In this document: one piece after another, positions 24,382-32,766 of the stretch
Position numbering within the stretch: position 1 is the first letter of the stretch
Layout of the letters: each line of letters begins with the position of its first letter
Assembly (NCBI GenBank): GCA_947627325.1
Contig: CANQVO010000007.1
Span: 1-64,000 of the forward strand
DNA length: 64,000 bases
Direction of reading: 5' to 3'
Source: an uncultured Oscillospiraceae bacterium
Lineage (GTDB): Bacteria > Bacillota > Clostridia > Oscillospirales > Oscillospiraceae
Program-made: the position numbers and the translations under genes
Notes under the pieces: model-generated
What the model was told of the DNA's origin: nothing
Databases searched by the model: none
Seen by the model: only the letters and a program-made list of their open reading frames with translations

Positions 24382-25823
24382 ACATGGAACGAGACGACAA
24401 GGAGGCGCGGATCTACGCGGCGCTGAAGGGCGTGGAGACGCCGGAGTACGACATCCTGGCGGCGGTGCGGGCCGCCCGGCGGGAGGCCCGCCGTCCCCGG
24501 CGAGGGGCCCTGCCCCGGGCCGCCCTGCTGGCGGCCTGCCTGGCGGCGGCGCTGGCGGTCACCGCCCTGGGGGTGGGCGCGGGCGTGGGCTGGGAGGTCT
24601 TTTTTGGCCGGACGCCCCCGGGGGCGGTCACCCCTGTGGCGGTCAGCGCCGTCACCGGGGACTACACCGTCACCCTGCAAGAGAGCATCGTGGACGACGC
24701 CGGGGCGGCCTTCCTGCTGGCCCTCACCCGGAACGACGGCGGCGTGATCGAGGGGGAACCCAGCCTGTGGGGCGAGGTCCTGGGCTGGGGCCTGGAGGTG
24801 GACGGAGAGACGCCGGGGCATTGGCGGGGGGAGCTGGGCCAGGGGGAGAGCGTCCGCGCGGAGGACGGCAGGACCGTCTACGCCTGTGCGGCCTTTACCC
24901 TGGAGGGCGCGGAGCCGGAGCGCCTGCTGGGCCGGGAGATCACCCTGCGCTTTGACGGCGTGGTGGATGGGGCGTGGAGCGGCAAGGAACAGGCGCTGGC
25001 CCGGGAGACCGTCTCCCTGGCCCCCCTGGCCCAGGCCGCCGGACAGGCGGACATGACCTGCGAGGACGTGGCCCGGCGGTGCCGGGAGCCGGAGCTGTTG
25101 GCCCTGGTGGAGGCGTCCTCCGCCCAGGCCACCGTCCCCCTGGCCCAGCTGGGGGAGGGGCGGAGCCAAATCGCCGCCGTCCTCTTCACCCGGGACGGCC
25201 CGGTGGTGGCGGTGGACAACAGCCCCGGCCAGGTCCGGCAGGGGGACTATCTGTTCGCCCCCGACGCCATGGCCGTGGCCCTCACCGACAGCCGCACCGG
25301 GGAGAGCTGGACATACCGCAGCGCCGCCCGGCGGGGGGAGCGGAACTGCTTCCTCTCCGAGTTCATGGGCTGTCCCCTCACGGCGGAGGATCTGCCCTAC
25401 TTGGAGGTGACGGTGGCCTACACGGCGGACAAGGTCCTCTCCGACCAGCCGGTGGCCCTGACCTTCCGGGCCGACAGGGGCGGCGGGCGCGTCCAGGCGC
25501 TGGACCAGAAGGTGACCTTCGCCTACGCCGGTCTCCGCTCCGTCCATGTGACCGGGGCCAAGGTCTCCGCGCTTCGGATATGCCTGACGGCGGACCGGCA
25601 GGAGCGGCTGTCCGGGCCGGGGGAGGAAAACACGCCCTGGGTCCTGCTCCAGCGGGACGGGAGCCGGGTCCCCCTCCGGGTCAGCCCCGACCACTTTGAC
25701 CAGGCGGGCGCGGGCTGGATCGGGCTGACGGCGGTGGACGAGGCGGGGCGGTGGCGGCTCATCGACCCCGGCCAGGCGGAGGCGGTGCTGGTGGGAGAGG
25801 CGCGGATCGACCTGGCCGGGTGA
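24378..25823 (+). CDS. Membrane anti-sigma-type protein (DUF4179-like)
   Basis: 481 residues. A short cytoplasmic part (IYAALKGVETPEYDILAAVR) leads to one membrane helix (LLAACLAAALAVTALGVGAG, about 50-70) and then a large extracytoplasmic beta-rich region. The segment GDYTVTLQESIVDDAGAAFL resembles the DUF4179 pattern of Firmicutes anti-sigma proteins. It overlaps the sigma gene by four bases. Much longer outside the membrane than the pair at 13.2 kb, so it may sense a different signal. Confidence 0.75.
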   Translation: MNMERDDKEARIYAALKGVETPEYDILAAVRAARREARRPRRGALPRAALLAACLAAALAVTALGVGAGVGWEVFFGRTPPGAVTPVAVSAVTGDYTVTLQESIVDDAGAAFLLALTRNDGGVIEGEPSLWGEVLGWGLEVDGETPGHWRGELGQGESVRAEDGRTVYACAAFTLEGAEPERLLGREITLRFDGVVDGAWSGKEQALARETVSLAPLAQAAGQADMTCEDVARRCREPELLALVEASSAQATVPLAQLGEGRSQIAAVLFTRDGPVVAVDNSPGQVRQGDYLFAPDAMAVALTDSRTGESWTYRSAARRGERNCFLSEFMGCPLTAEDLPYLEVTVAYTADKVLSDQPVALTFRADRGGGRVQALDQKVTFAYAGLRSVHVTGAKVSALRICLTADRQERLSGPGEENTPWVLLQRDGSRVPLRVSPDHFDQAGAGWIGLTAVDEAGRWRLIDPGQAEAVLVGEARIDLAG

Positions 25824-25917
25824 ACGCCCCGGCTCCCGATAAGAAAGGACTAGCTTTTTCCGCCGGGATGGTGTATAATCTCTCCGTAATTTTTCCGGCT
25901 GAGGAGGCATTGGTTCT

Positions 25918-27714
25918 ATGGATCTCAACATCACAAAGGACGTCAGGTACGTGGGCGTCAACGACCACCAGATCGACCTGTTCGAGGGGCAGTACGTGGT
26001 GCCCAACGGCATGGCGTACAACTCCTACGTGATCCTGGACGACAAGACGGCGGTCATGGACACGGTGGACAAGCATTTTACCCACCAATGGCTGGACAAC
26101 GTGGCGGCGGCCCTGGGCGGCCGCAAGCCGGACTACCTCATCGTCCAGCACATGGAGCCCGACCACGCCGGGAACATCGCCAAGTTCATGGAGGTCTACC
26201 CCCAGGCCACGGTGGTGGCCTCCGCCAAGGCCTTTGCCATGATGGGCCAGTTCTTCGGCACCGACTACGCCGACCGCCGGGTGGTGGTGGGGGAGGGGGA
26301 CACCCTCTCCCTGGGCCGCCACACCCTCACCTTCGTCACCGCCCCCATGGTCCACTGGCCGGAGGTCATCGTCACCTACGACGCCCAGGACAAGATCCTC
26401 TTCTCCGCCGACGGCTTTGGCAAGTTCGGCGCGCTGGACGTGGAGGAGGAGTGGGACTGCGAGGCCCGGCGGTACTACATCGGCATCGTGGGCAAGTACG
26501 GCGCCCAGGTCCAGCGGTTGCTGAAAAAGGCGGCGGGGCTGGACATCCAGATCATCTGCCCCACCCACGGCCCCGTGCTGAAGGAGGACCTGGGCCACTA
26601 CCTGGGCCTCTACGACATCTGGTCGTCCTACCAGGTGGAGTCGGAGGGCGTGGTGATTGCCTACACCTCCGTCTACGGCCACACCCAGGAGGCGGTGCGC
26701 CTGCTGGAGAGCCGCCTGAAGGCCAAGGGCTGCCCCAAGGTGGTGGTCACCGACCTGGCCCGGGAGGACATGGCCGAGGCGGTGGAGGACGCCTTCCGCT
26801 ACGGCAAGCTGGTGCTGGCCAGCACCACCTACAACGCCGACGTCTTCCCCTTCATGCGGACCTTCATCGACCACCTCACCGAGCGGGACTTCCAAAACCG
26901 CACGGTGGCCCTGATGGAGAACGGCTCCTGGGCCCCCCAGGCCGCCAAGGTCATGCGGGGGATGCTGGAGGGGTGCAAGAACCTGACCTTCGCCAAGAAC
27001 AGCGTCCACATCCTCTCCGCCCTGAACGACGACAGCCGCGCCCAGATCGAGGCCCTGGCTGACGAGCTGTGCATGGACTACCTGGCCCAGCGGGAGGAGA
27101 CGGCCAACAAGAACGACATGACCGCGCTGTTTCGCATCGGCTACGGCCTCTACGTGGTCACCTGCAACGACGGGACCAAGGACAACGGCCTCATCGTCAA
27201 CACTGTCAGCCAGCTCACCGACAACCCCTTCCGGGTGGCGGTGAACATCAACAAGGCCAACTACTCCCACCACGTCATCCAGCAGACCGGCGTTCTCAAC
27301 GTGAACTGCCTGTCCACCGAGGCGCCCTTCCAGGTGTTCCAGAACTTCGGCTTCCAGAGCGGCCGGGCGGTGGACAAGTTCGCCGGGTGGGAGACCCTGC
27401 GCTCGGACAACGGCCTGGTGTTCCTGCCCCGGTATATCAACGCCTTCTTCTCTCTGAAGGTGGAGGACTACGTGGACCTGGGCACCCACGGGATGTTCAT
27501 CTGCTCGGTCACCGAGGCCCGGGTCATCTCCGACGCGGAGACCATGACCTACACCTACTACCAAAAGCGCGTCAAGCCCAAGCCGGAGACGGAGGGCAAG
27601 AAGGGCTTCGTGTGCAAGGTGTGCGGCTACATCTACGAGGGGGACGAGCTGCCCGAGGACTTCGTCTGCCCCCTGTGCAAACACGGCCCCGCCGACTTCG
27701 AGCCTATCCAGTAA
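25918..27714 (+). CDS. Flavodiiron protein fused to flavin reductase and rubredoxin domains
   Basis: 598 residues in four parts. A metallo-beta-lactamase diiron domain (1-240) has ligands H78, E80, D82, H146, D165 and H217 (HMEPDHAG, MVHWPE, FSADGFG, CPTHGP). A flavodoxin domain (about 245-390, YTSVYGHTQE) and a flavin-reductase/Hrb-type domain (about 400-555) follow. The C-terminal rubredoxin (564-598) has C566, C569, C584 and C587. Flavodiiron proteins reduce O2 or NO in anaerobes; here the electron-donor domains are in the same chain, so it could take electrons from NAD(P)H-linked partners directly. A -10 TATAAT is at 25874; the -35 is poor. Monocistronic. Confidence 0.93.
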   Translation: MDLNITKDVRYVGVNDHQIDLFEGQYVVPNGMAYNSYVILDDKTAVMDTVDKHFTHQWLDNVAAALGGRKPDYLIVQHMEPDHAGNIAKFMEVYPQATVVASAKAFAMMGQFFGTDYADRRVVVGEGDTLSLGRHTLTFVTAPMVHWPEVIVTYDAQDKILFSADGFGKFGALDVEEEWDCEARRYYIGIVGKYGAQVQRLLKKAAGLDIQIICPTHGPVLKEDLGHYLGLYDIWSSYQVESEGVVIAYTSVYGHTQEAVRLLESRLKAKGCPKVVVTDLAREDMAEAVEDAFRYGKLVLASTTYNADVFPFMRTFIDHLTERDFQNRTVALMENGSWAPQAAKVMRGMLEGCKNLTFAKNSVHILSALNDDSRAQIEALADELCMDYLAQREETANKNDMTALFRIGYGLYVVTCNDGTKDNGLIVNTVSQLTDNPFRVAVNINKANYSHHVIQQTGVLNVNCLSTEAPFQVFQNFGFQSGRAVDKFAGWETLRSDNGLVFLPRYINAFFSLKVEDYVDLGTHGMFICSVTEARVISDAETMTYTYYQKRVKPKPETEGKKGFVCKVCGYIYEGDELPEDFVCPLCKHGPADFEPIQ

Positions 27715-27736
27715 AGCCAGACCAAAAAAGAGGAAA

Positions 27737-27770
27737 AGAGGGAGCGCCGCCACTGCGGCGCTCCCTCTTT
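27737..27770. terminator. Bidirectional terminator between converging genes
   Basis: Perfect stem AAAGAGGGAGCGCCGC/GCGGCGCTCCCTCTTT with CACT loop; T-rich after it on plus (TTTGCG) and on minus (CTTTTCCTCTTTTTT). It serves the flavodiiron gene and the converging YbaK-type gene. Confidence 0.9.
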
Positions 27771-27829
27771 GCGTGTTCACTGTGTCAAAAGTCCGTCAGG
27801 GCCCGGGCTTCCTCCGGGGCGGGGGTTTG

Positions 27830-28315
27830 TCACTGGGCGGCGGGGTCGTTCCAGCCTTTGCACACGTCCACCCAGGCGGTGTAGCCGGAGTGGCGCTCCA
27901 ACTCTTCGATGGTCAGCTCGATGGCGCTGTTGGCGCTGCCGGCGGCGGGGAAGACGGTCTCGAACCGCCGGAGGGACTCATCCAGATAGACCGCCACGCC
28001 GTCGTTGATCCCGAAGGGGCACACGCCGCCCACGGCGTGGCCGATCATGCGCTCCACCTGGTCGGGGGTCAGCATCTTGGCCTTCACGCCGAACTGGGCC
28101 TTGTATTTGCCGTTGTCGATCTTCGCGTCCCCGGCGCAGACCACCAGCACCGCCCCCTCCCCCACCAGGAAGGTCAGGCTCTTGGCGATTCGGCAGGGCT
28201 CGCACCCCGCCGCCTGGGCGGCCAACTCCACCGTGGCGCTGGAGGTGGGGAACTCCAGCACCCGGTCCTCCATGCCGTACTGTCTGAAATACGCCTTGAC
28301 CGCGTCGATAGCCAT
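27830..28315 (-). CDS. YbaK/ProX-type aminoacyl-tRNA deacylase
   Basis: 161 residues, the normal length of the single-domain YbaK/EbsC family that hydrolyses mischarged Cys-, Ala- or similar aminoacyl-tRNA. Landmarks: EFPTSSATVELAAQAAGCEP, IAKSLTFLVGEG (the invariant Lys) and VGGVCPFGIN near residue 97. ATG 28315 follows AAAAAGGAGACAG. It lies 37 bases after the flavodoxin-like gene on the same strand, so possibly co-transcribed. Which mischarged tRNA it edits cannot be told. Confidence 0.92.
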   Translation of the reverse strand: MAIDAVKAYFRQYGMEDRVLEFPTSSATVELAAQAAGCEPCRIAKSLTFLVGEGAVLVVCAGDAKIDNGKYKAQFGVKAKMLTPDQVERMIGHAVGGVCPFGINDGVAVYLDESLRRFETVFPAAGSANSAIELTIEELERHSGYTAWVDVCKGWNDPAAQ

Positions 28316-28352
28316 GTTCTCTGTCTCCTTTTTGTCCTCGGCCTCCGGGCGG

Positions 28353-28970
28353 TCAGTGGACGAAGTTGGTGGACTGGCGGGGCTCGGTCTCGGGCAGGCC
28401 GAACTTCTCCTTGCCCAGGGCGATGCTCTTCATCAAAAAGGCCATGTTCCGGGCCAGGGTCCGCATGGTCTGGAGCCCCTCGGCGTCCTGGGCGGCCTCC
28501 CCGGGCAGGCGGCCGTGGACGCTGTTCCAATACTGGCTGGAGGCCACGGGCATGCCGGAGATGGTGAAGTACTTGTTCAGCTGGTCAAAGGTGGCCGACA
28601 GCCCGCCCCGGCGGGCCACCGCCACGGCGGCGCCCACCTTCATGGTCTTGTCGCAGGGGCAGCTGTAAAAGAGCCGGTCCAGCAGAGACACCAGCGTGCC
28701 GTTGGCCGAGGCGTAGTAGACGGGGCTGGCCACCACCAGGCCATCGCAGGCGGCGAACTTCCCGGCGATGACGTTCACCACGTCGTCAAAGACGCACTTG
28801 CCCGTCTTGGCGCAGGAGCCGCAGGCGATACAGCCCCGGACGGCCTCCTGCCCCACCTGGACGGTCTCCACCTCGATCCCCTCCTGGGCGAAGACCTTCT
28901 CCATCTCCGCCAGGGCCAGAGCGGTGTTGCCCCCCTTGCGGGGACTGCCGTTGAGCATGAGTACCTTCAT
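28353..28970 (-). CDS. Flavodoxin-fold NAD(P)H-dependent reductase (iron-sulfur flavoprotein-like)
   Basis: 205 residues. The FMN-binding loop LNGSPRKGGNTALAL is at the N-terminus; CIACGSCAKTGKC (about 48-60) is the cysteine cluster of iron-sulfur flavoprotein/NADPH-FMN reductase relatives; VVASPVYYASANGTLVSLLD forms the second flavin loop. Probably an electron-transfer or quinone/drug reductase. ATG 28970 is chosen; a TTG one codon upstream is also possible. GGAGTG lies upstream. Confidence 0.88.
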   Translation of the reverse strand: MKVLMLNGSPRKGGNTALALAEMEKVFAQEGIEVETVQVGQEAVRGCIACGSCAKTGKCVFDDVVNVIAGKFAACDGLVVASPVYYASANGTLVSLLDRLFYSCPCDKTMKVGAAVAVARRGGLSATFDQLNKYFTISGMPVASSQYWNSVHGRLPGEAAQDAEGLQTMRTLARNMAFLMKSIALGKEKFGLPETEPRQSTNFVH

Positions 28971-29077
28971 CAAAAAACACTCCTTTTCCCATGGGTGATC
29001 GGTCGCTATCTCCAGTATATCCTATGTGTCAAGCCCCCGGGGGAGAAACACGGCGGCGGGGCGGGGAAAAATTTTTC

Positions 29078-29135
29078 TTGACAAATCCCCCGGAGAGGGC
29101 TATGATACCGATAACCTAGTAAGAAAGTAGGTAAT
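29078..29135 (+). promoter_or_regulatory. cysK promoter with Rrf2/CymR-like operator
   Basis: TTGACA (29078-29083), 17 bases, TATGAT (29101-29106). Just downstream ATAACCTA (29111-29118), nine bases, TAGGTAAT (29128-29135) forms an imperfect inverted repeat of the ACCTA/TAGGT type bound by Rrf2-family regulators (IscR/CymR). It spans the transcription start and first ATG, so binding would repress. CymR control of cysteine genes is known in Firmicutes; here it is inferred. Confidence 0.65.
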
Positions 29136-29139
29136 GCAA

Positions 29140-30072
29140 ATGTCCCGCGTCTACACCTCCGCCGACCAGCTCATCGGCGGGACCCCTCTGCTGGAGCTGA
29201 CCCACATCGAGAAGGAGCTGGGCCTAAAGGCCAGGCTCCTGGCCAAGCTGGAGTATTTCAACCCCGCCGGCTCGGTGAAGGACCGCATCGCCAAGGCCAT
29301 GCTGGACGACGCCGAGGCCAAGGGTCTGCTGAAGCCGGACAGCGTCATCATCGAGCCCACCTCCGGCAACACGGGCATCGGCCTTGCCAGCGTAGCCGCC
29401 GCCCGGGGCTACCGCATCATCATCGTCATGCCGGAGACCATGAGCGTGGAGCGCCGCCAGCTGATGAAGGCTTACGGCGCGGAACTGGTGCTCACCGAGG
29501 GGGCCAAGGGCATGAAGGGCGCCATCGCCAAGGCCGAGGAGCTGGCCGGGGAGACCCCCAACAGCTTCATCCCCGGCCAGTTCGTCAACCCCGCCAACCC
29601 CGCCGCCCACTACGCCGCCACCGGCCCGGAGATCTGGGCGGACACGGAGGGCGCGGTGGACTACTTCGTGGCCGGGGTGGGCACCGGCGGCACCGTCAGC
29701 GGCGTGGGCAAGTTCCTCAAGGAGAAGAAGCCCGCCGTGCGGGTGGTGGCGGTGGAGCCGTCCGACTCCCCCGTGCTCAGCCAGGGCAAGGCCGGGCCCC
29801 ACAAGATCCAGGGCATCGGCGCGGGCTTTGTGCCCGACACCCTGGACACCTCCATCTACGACGAGATCATCCCCGTCACCGCCAAGGACGCCTTCGCCCT
29901 GGGCAAGCTGGTGGGCCAGCGGGAGGGCGTGCTGGTGGGCATCTCCTCCGGGGCGGCCCTCTGGGCGGCGGCGGAGGTGGCCAAGCGGCCGGAGGCGGCG
30001 GGCAAGACCGTGGTGGTCCTCCTGCCCGACACCGGGGACCGCTACCTCTCCACCCCCCTGTTCGCGGACTAA
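29140..30072 (+). CDS. cysK: Cysteine synthase A (O-acetylserine sulfhydrylase)
   Basis: 310 residues. PLP lysine K47 in [14 protein letters not shown] phosphate loop [10 protein letters not shown] and the substrate loop TSGNTG (72-77) are canonical; the C-terminus SSGAA and [11 protein letters not shown] also match. It makes cysteine from O-acetylserine and sulfide. Two ATGs compete: 29134 overlaps the operator, while 29140 fits family starts better. The ribosome site is weak (AGTAGGT). No cysE is adjacent. The upstream Rrf2-type repeat suggests cysteine-responsive repression. Confidence 0.95.
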   Translation: MSRVYTSADQLIGGTPLLELTHIEKELGLKARLLAKLEYFNPAGSVKDRIAKAMLDDAEAKGLLKPDSVIIEPTSGNTGIGLASVAAARGYRIIIVMPETMSVERRQLMKAYGAELVLTEGAKGMKGAIAKAEELAGETPNSFIPGQFVNPANPAAHYAATGPEIWADTEGAVDYFVAGVGTGGTVSGVGKFLKEKKPAVRVVAVEPSDSPVLSQGKAGPHKIQGIGAGFVPDTLDTSIYDEIIPVTAKDAFALGKLVGQREGVLVGISSGAALWAAAEVAKRPEAAGKTVVVLLPDTGDRYLSTPLFAD

Positions 30073-30141
30073 AGACCCGCCGGCGGGCGCGGCCAGCCCC
30101 AACGCGCGCCGCGCCCGGCCATGCGTTGCCAGGAGGCATCT

Positions 30142-30651
30142 ATGAAACAGAAAACCAACCTCCACGACCTGGTGACCGCGGCGGTGTTCGCCGCCGCCAT
30201 CACCGCCACTACCGCCTACGTTCTCCACATCCCCCTGCCCACCGGCGGGTACGTCCACGTGGGGGACGCGCTGATCTACCTGGCCGCCACGCTGCTGCCC
30301 CTTCCCTGGGCCATGGCCGCCGGGGCGGTGGGAGGCGCGCTGGCCGACCTGCTCACCGCCCCCGTGTGGGCCCCGGCCACCTTCGTCATCAAACTGCTCA
30401 TCTGCCTGCCCTTCACCGCCCAGCGCGAGCGGATCCTGACCGCCCGGAACGCCGGGGCGGTGGTGGCCGCCGGGCTCCTCTCCCCCACCCTCTACGGGTT
30501 GGTGAACGTCTGGTTTGCCCGGAGCTGGGCGGCCTTCCCACCCCAGTTTTTGGGCACCCTGGTCCAGGGGATCGGCAGCGGGGTGGTCTTCCTCGTCCTG
30601 GCCCTGGCCTGTGACCGGGCGGGGCTGAAACAGCGGCTGGCCCGCCTGTGA
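30142..30651 (+). CDS. ECF-type transporter S component (TIGR04002-like)
   Basis: 169 residues with five or six helices: DLVTAAVFAAAITATTAYVL followed by HIPLPTGGYVHVGDALIYLA, then GAVGGALADLLTAP, typical of substrate-binding S components that share a common energising module (EcfAA'T) encoded elsewhere. Ribosome site AGGAGG, ATG 30142. The vitamin or metabolite it binds is not evident. It follows cysK by 69 bases on the same strand and may share its transcript. Confidence 0.85.
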   Translation: MKQKTNLHDLVTAAVFAAAITATTAYVLHIPLPTGGYVHVGDALIYLAATLLPLPWAMAAGAVGGALADLLTAPVWAPATFVIKLLICLPFTAQRERILTARNAGAVVAAGLLSPTLYGLVNVWFARSWAAFPPQFLGTLVQGIGSGVVFLVLALACDRAGLKQRLARL

Positions 30652-30725
30652 ACGTGCCGGTCCGCCCAAATGGGCAAGGTTGAGGCGGAAATTTTTGGGA
30701 AAAACAGCAAAATCTTTAAGCATAC

Positions 30726-30754
30726 TTGACAAATAGGCTTTGGGGTGCTATGAT
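30726..30754 (+). promoter_or_regulatory. Promoter of the met leader-metNIQ operon
   Basis: TTGACA (30726-30731), 17 bases, TATGAT (30749-30754): nearly ideal sigma-A. It drives a leader of about 205 bases before metN. The region 30652-30968 has no other gene; it holds this promoter, a Met-rich leader ORF and a terminator. Confidence 0.88.
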
Positions 30755-30803
30755 AGGCACCAGTCAAAATTTCCGGCCCACGGGCCGAGAGGAGGGGAAC
30801 CGC

Positions 30804-30893
30804 ATGGCGGGACGTGATGGCATGATGATGGCCATGGGCATGATGCGTATGCCCACGCTCCCCCGCGCCCGTTTCCCCCATGTCACGCGGTAA
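30804..30893 (+). CDS. Methionine-rich leader peptide upstream of metNIQ
   Basis: 29 codons starting MAGRDGMMMAMGMMRM; eight residues are Met, seven of them within positions 7-16. ATG 30804 has a strong AGGAGGGG 7-8 bases upstream, at the right distance from the promoter (start about 30761). The ORF stops at TAA 30891-30893, 26 bases before an intrinsic terminator that itself precedes metN. Such a run of the very amino acid that the downstream operon imports is the hallmark of a ribosome-mediated attenuation leader (as in trp, his and leu leaders). No other domain or conserved function is expected of the peptide. Confidence 0.85.
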   Translation: MAGRDGMMMAMGMMRMPTLPRARFPHVTR

Positions 30894-30919
30894 AGCAAGA
30901 CCGTTGCGGGACAAGACAA

Positions 30920-30952
30920 GTGGGAAGCGACGCCGCTTCCCACTTTTTGTTT
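30920..30952 (+). terminator. Attenuator terminator upstream of metN
   Basis: Ten-base stem GTGGGAAGCG (30920-30929)/CGCTTCCCAC (30934-30943), loop ACGC, then TTTTTGTTT. It lies between the leader ORF and metN, so it must be passed for metNIQ expression. CGTTTCCC at 30870-30877, inside the leader ORF, can pair with GGGAAGCG of its 5' arm (one G-U pair), giving a candidate antiterminator. Confidence 0.85.
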
Positions 30953-30968
30953 GGAGATGAGAGAGCCT

Positions 30969-31970
30969 ATGATCAAGCTGGAACACGTGACCAAGACCTT
31001 CTCCGGCCCCAGCGAGGTCCACGCCGTCCGGGACGTGTCCCTGGACATTCAGGCGGGGGAGATCTTCGGCATCATCGGCTACTCCGGGGCGGGCAAGTCC
31101 ACCCTGGTGCGGTGCATCAACCTGTTGGAACGGCCCACCTCCGGCACGGTGACGGTGGACGGGGTGGAACTCACCGCCCTGCCGGAGCGGGAACTGCGCC
31201 GGGAGCGGCAGAAGATCAGCATGATCTTTCAGCAGTTCAACCTGCTCATGCAGCGCTCCTGCCTGGACAACGTCTGCTTCCCCCTGGAGATCAAGGGGGT
31301 CCGGCGGAAGGACGCCCAGGGGCGGGCCATGGAGCTCCTGGAGTTGGTGGAACTGGCGGACAAGGTCGGCGCCTACCCCGCCCAGCTCTCCGGCGGGCAG
31401 AAACAGCGGGTAGCCATCGCCCGGGCCCTGGCCTCCGATCCCAAGGTCCTCCTCTGCGACGAGGCCACCTCCGCCCTGGACCCCCAGTCCACCCGGGCCA
31501 TCCTCCGGCTCATCCAGAAGATCAACCGGGAGACGGGGATCACCGTGGTCATCATCACCCACGAGATGTCGGTGGTGGAGGAGATCTGCCAGCGGGTGGC
31601 CATCCTGGACAGCGGCTCCATGGTGGAGACGGGCACGGTGGAGGAGATCTTCTCCAACCCCCAGACCGACGCGGGCCGCCGCCTGGTCTACCCCGACGGG
31701 GTGGCCCCGGAACAGCTCACCGACTTCCGGGTGGTCCGGCTGGCCTTCAACGGCGGCTCGTCCTATCTGCCCCTGGTGGCGTCCCTGGCCATCGACTGCG
31801 GCGTGAAGGCGAACATCCTGGGGGCGGACACCCGCAACATCGACGGCAAGGCCTTTGGCACCATGCTCCTGGGCCTGCCCCAGGACCCGGCGGAGGCCGC
31901 CAAGGCCCTGGCCTATCTGAAAAGCCAGAAGGACGTATCGGTAGAGGAGGTGCGCGATTACCATGGATAA
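30969..31970 (+). CDS. metN: Methionine ABC importer ATP-binding protein
   Basis: 333 residues: Walker A GYSGAGKS (37-44), signature LSGGQKQRVAIARAL, Walker B LLCDEATSALDPQ, His loop IITHEM, and a C-terminal NIL domain (from about 260) that binds methionine and inhibits transport when the cell is replete. ATG 30969 matches family starts; ATG 30957 is also possible. It overlaps metI by eight bases. Expression appears to be controlled by the Met-rich leader and attenuator upstream. Confidence 0.95.
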   Translation: MIKLEHVTKTFSGPSEVHAVRDVSLDIQAGEIFGIIGYSGAGKSTLVRCINLLERPTSGTVTVDGVELTALPERELRRERQKISMIFQQFNLLMQRSCLDNVCFPLEIKGVRRKDAQGRAMELLELVELADKVGAYPAQLSGGQKQRVAIARALASDPKVLLCDEATSALDPQSTRAILRLIQKINRETGITVVIITHEMSVVEEICQRVAILDSGSMVETGTVEEIFSNPQTDAGRRLVYPDGVAPEQLTDFRVVRLAFNGGSSYLPLVASLAIDCGVKANILGADTRNIDGKAFGTMLLGLPQDPAEAAKALAYLKSQKDVSVEEVRDYHG

Positions 31971-32685
31971 CGCAGGCTGGACAAAATTCTTCACGCAATT
32001 CCAGGAGATCTTCTCCGGGCCAAAGGCGTCCAGGTACCTGGAGACATTTTTAAGCGACATCAAGGAGACCGCCTACTCCACCGTCATCGCCACCGCCGCG
32101 GCCTTTCTGCTGGGGCTGTTGCTGGCGGTACTGCTGGTGGTGGGGGACAAGGACGGGGTACGGCCCCTGCCCGCTCCCTTCATGAAGGTGCTCAACATCG
32201 TCATCAACATCCTGCGCTCGGTGCCCTTCCTCATTCTGATGATCTTCGTCCTGCCCTTGAGCGGACTGCTGCTGGGCACCAAGATCGGCACCGTGGCCGC
32301 CATCCCGCCCCTGATCGTGGCCGCCGCGCCCTTTGTGGCCCGGCTGGTGGAGACCTCCCTGCGGGAGACCGACCGCGGGGTCATCGAGGCGGCCCAGGCC
32401 ATGGGCTGTTCCCCCTTCCAGATCGTGTGGAAGGTCATCCTGCCCGAGTGCCGCCCCGCCCTCATCTCCTGCTTCACCACCGCCTTCATCACCATCCTGA
32501 GCTACGGCGCTATGGCCGGGGCCATCGGCGGCGGCGGCCTGGGCAAGACCGCCATCAACTACGGCCTCTATCGGTACAACAGCGCCGTCATGCTGGTGGC
32601 CACCGTCCTCATCGTCATCCTGGTCCAGATCGCCCAGTCCATCGGCACCCACCTGGCCCAGCGCAGTGACAAACGCCTGCGCTGA
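31963..32685 (+). CDS. metI: Methionine ABC importer permease
   Basis: 240 residues with about five helices and the permease coupling loop EAAQAMGCSPFQIVWKVILP. The motif MAGAIGGGGLGKTAINYG near the end is typical of MetI. ATG 31963 lies inside the last codons of metN, after AGAGGAGGTG. A longer N-terminus than the E. coli protein (about 25 residues) is visible. It works with metN and metQ. Confidence 0.94.
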   Translation: MDNAGWTKFFTQFQEIFSGPKASRYLETFLSDIKETAYSTVIATAAAFLLGLLLAVLLVVGDKDGVRPLPAPFMKVLNIVINILRSVPFLILMIFVLPLSGLLLGTKIGTVAAIPPLIVAAAPFVARLVETSLRETDRGVIEAAQAMGCSPFQIVWKVILPECRPALISCFTTAFITILSYGAMAGAIGGGGLGKTAINYGLYRYNSAVMLVATVLIVILVQIAQSIGTHLAQRSDKRLR

Positions 32686-32766
32686 ACCCCATCGCCTGCA
32701 AGGGATATCTGTCCCTGGCATATAAAAAGGAAAGCAAGTCCCAATCAAAAAAGGAGTGTATCAAAC

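Noticed and set aside
30755-30968. S-box (SAM) riboswitch or methionine T-box ahead of metN
   Set aside because: No S-box core helices and no T-box AGGGTGG-type sequence could be found by eye; the region is accounted for by the leader ORF and terminator.
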